From JBBQER01 sp052148155 (GTDB taxonomy: Bacteria; Actinomycetota; Acidimicrobiia; IMCC26256; PALSA-610): a DNA stretch of 41,785 bases. The notes beneath the pieces were generated by a model. That model saw nothing but the letters and a program-made list of their open reading frames with translations. It ran no database searches and was not told the origin of the DNA. A program made the translations under genes and the position numbers. Location of the stretch: positions 1 to 41,785 of the forward strand of contig JBKQIY010000149.1 in NCBI GenBank assembly GCA_052148155.1, given 5' to 3'. Numbering within the stretch: position 1 is the stretch's first letter; each line of letters begins with the position of its first letter. This document shows, one piece after another, positions 41,122-41,785 of the stretch.

Positions 41122-41759
41122 CCCTCGATCTTGACGCATTGCTCGTCGTGGCAGACAAAGCCGCGCGCGCCGGCGGCGAGATCGTGCGCGCACACTTCGG
41201 GTCTCCGCCCGAGGTGCGGGAGAAGTCGCCGGGCGATTGGGTGACAGCGGCCGACATCGCCAGCGAAGACGCGGTGCGCGCGGTACTCGAACATGAGACG
41301 GGCCTACCCGTATTCGGTGAAGAAGGCGGCGGCGAGCGCGCCGACATCGGCTGGCTGGTCGACCCACTCGACGGAACCGCGAACTTCGTGCACGGCCTCG
41401 ACGCGGTCGGTGTCTCGGTCGGTCTCGTATCGGGAGGTGAATCGGTGGTCGGTGTCGTGCACGCGCCGCTCCTCTCACGTACGTACGCGGCGCGCAAGGG
41501 TGGGGGAGCGTTCCGCGACGAGCGTCGCCTTCATGTGAGTGGCCGGTCTCCTGAACAGGCGATCGTCGCCACCGGCTTCCCCTTCCGGCGCAAGGAGCTG
41601 TGGCCTCGGTACCAACCGACATTCGACGCGGCGATCCATCGGTTCGAGGATCTGCGGCGCGTCGGCGCGGCCAGCCTTGATCTGTGCTGGACCGCAGAGG
41701 GTGTAACGGCCGGACAATCTCTGTCCCTTCGAAGACTCGCTGCTGTTCAGCAGCGGTAG
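41118..41759 (+). CDS. Inositol-monophosphatase-family phosphatase (copy 2), C-terminus replaced
   Basis: 213 residues from GTG 41118, overlapping copy 1. Intact to about residue 195: DWVTAADIASEDAVRAVLE, FGEEGGGE (E-E), DPLDGTANFVHGLDAVGVSVGL, VHAPLLSRTYAARKGGGAF, VATGFPFRRKELWPRY, RRVGAASLDLCWTAEG. Where the family continues with F-x-G-x-x-E ... PWD-x-A-AG, this sequence runs into GVTAGQSLSLRRLAAVQQR and stops. The WD metal ligand and the last two helices are lost, so activity is doubtful. Possible causes are a recombination or insertion at about 41703, a frameshift, or an assembly edge. Confidence 0.82.
   Translation: MTLDLDALLVVADKAARAGGEIVRAHFGSPPEVREKSPGDWVTAADIASEDAVRAVLEHETGLPVFGEEGGGERADIGWLVDPLDGTANFVHGLDAVGVSVGLVSGGESVVGVVHAPLLSRTYAARKGGGAFRDERRLHVSGRSPEQAIVATGFPFRRKELWPRYQPTFDAAIHRFEDLRRVGAASLDLCWTAEGVTAGQSLSLRRLAAVQQR
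41738..41755. repeat. Perfect 8-bp inverted repeat with two-base loop
   Basis: CGCTGCTG-TT-CAGCAGCG, flanked by TCCCT at 41724-41728 and AGGGA around 41757-41762 that could extend the stem with bulges. It lies where the phosphatase sequence has already diverged from its family. It could be the end of an inserted element or a terminator-like stem; no T-run follows. Confidence 0.6.
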
Positions 41760-41785
41760 GGAAATCCGGGCTATCGAGGGAACGG

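Noticed and set aside
1..41785. CRISPR array or phage structural genes
   Set aside because: No regularly spaced repeats of 25-40 bp and no capsid, tail or terminase signature seen.

Overview
The window is high-GC DNA with actinobacterial habits: GTG/TTG starts, strong GGAGG-type ribosome sites next to apparently leaderless starts, and a zinc ribbon-cyclase-AAA-TPR giant regulator. I would guess a soil or aquatic actinobacterium, perhaps near Acidimicrobiia. That placement is inference; there is no rRNA or intact tRNA in the window to anchor it.

Left part (1-5.6 kb): a graveyard of integrative elements. Two degenerate copies of the 3' part of a CAT-anticodon tRNA (254-298 and 4100-4144) bracket broken excisionase, toxin and tyrosine-integrase genes, an intact ribbon-helix-helix antitoxin gene, a secreted FN3 protein and a second integrase fragment fused to a relic of a class III cyclase. 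A VapC-like relic and small membrane proteins follow.

5.6-10 kb: a coherent sulfur-flavoured module. It contains a TauD-type dioxygenase, an AhpD-like protein without its cysteines, a rhodanese, and a 626-residue protein joining an FAD/NAD(P) oxidoreductase to a cysteine-dioxygenase-type cupin. Two near-identical 24-bp elements sit at the two control regions, suggesting one regulon. This is the best candidate for an undescribed system.

10-25 kb: low coding density. Isolated real genes (fatty acid hydroxylase-like, TesB thioesterase, secreted G1 glutamic peptidase, lipoproteins, small membrane proteins, a DUF6308-like protein) are separated by long stretches with decayed genes (phosphatase, TPR lipoprotein, phosphoesterase, repeat protein).

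25-33.7 kb: a tight co-directional catabolic cluster. In order: a second TauD-type dioxygenase, SnoaL-like, ThuA-like, alpha/beta hydrolase, RidA, two tandem GH4 NAD-dependent glycosidases, a NagB-type sugar-phosphate deaminase/isomerase and a Gfo/Idh/MocA oxidoreductase. Most stops and starts overlap, and several starts carry a TANNNT box 6-7 bases upstream, as expected for leaderless transcripts. No transporter, kinase or regulator is present.

33.7-41.8 kb: housekeeping and signalling. A 1173-residue cyclase/ATPase regulator is divergent from a PAS-GGDEF-EAL protein. Then come a DUF971 protein, pterin carbinolamine dehydratase, a membrane-anchored small protein, a truncated MobA-like gene and two inositol-monophosphatase-family genes, the second of which loses its conserved C-terminus near the window end.
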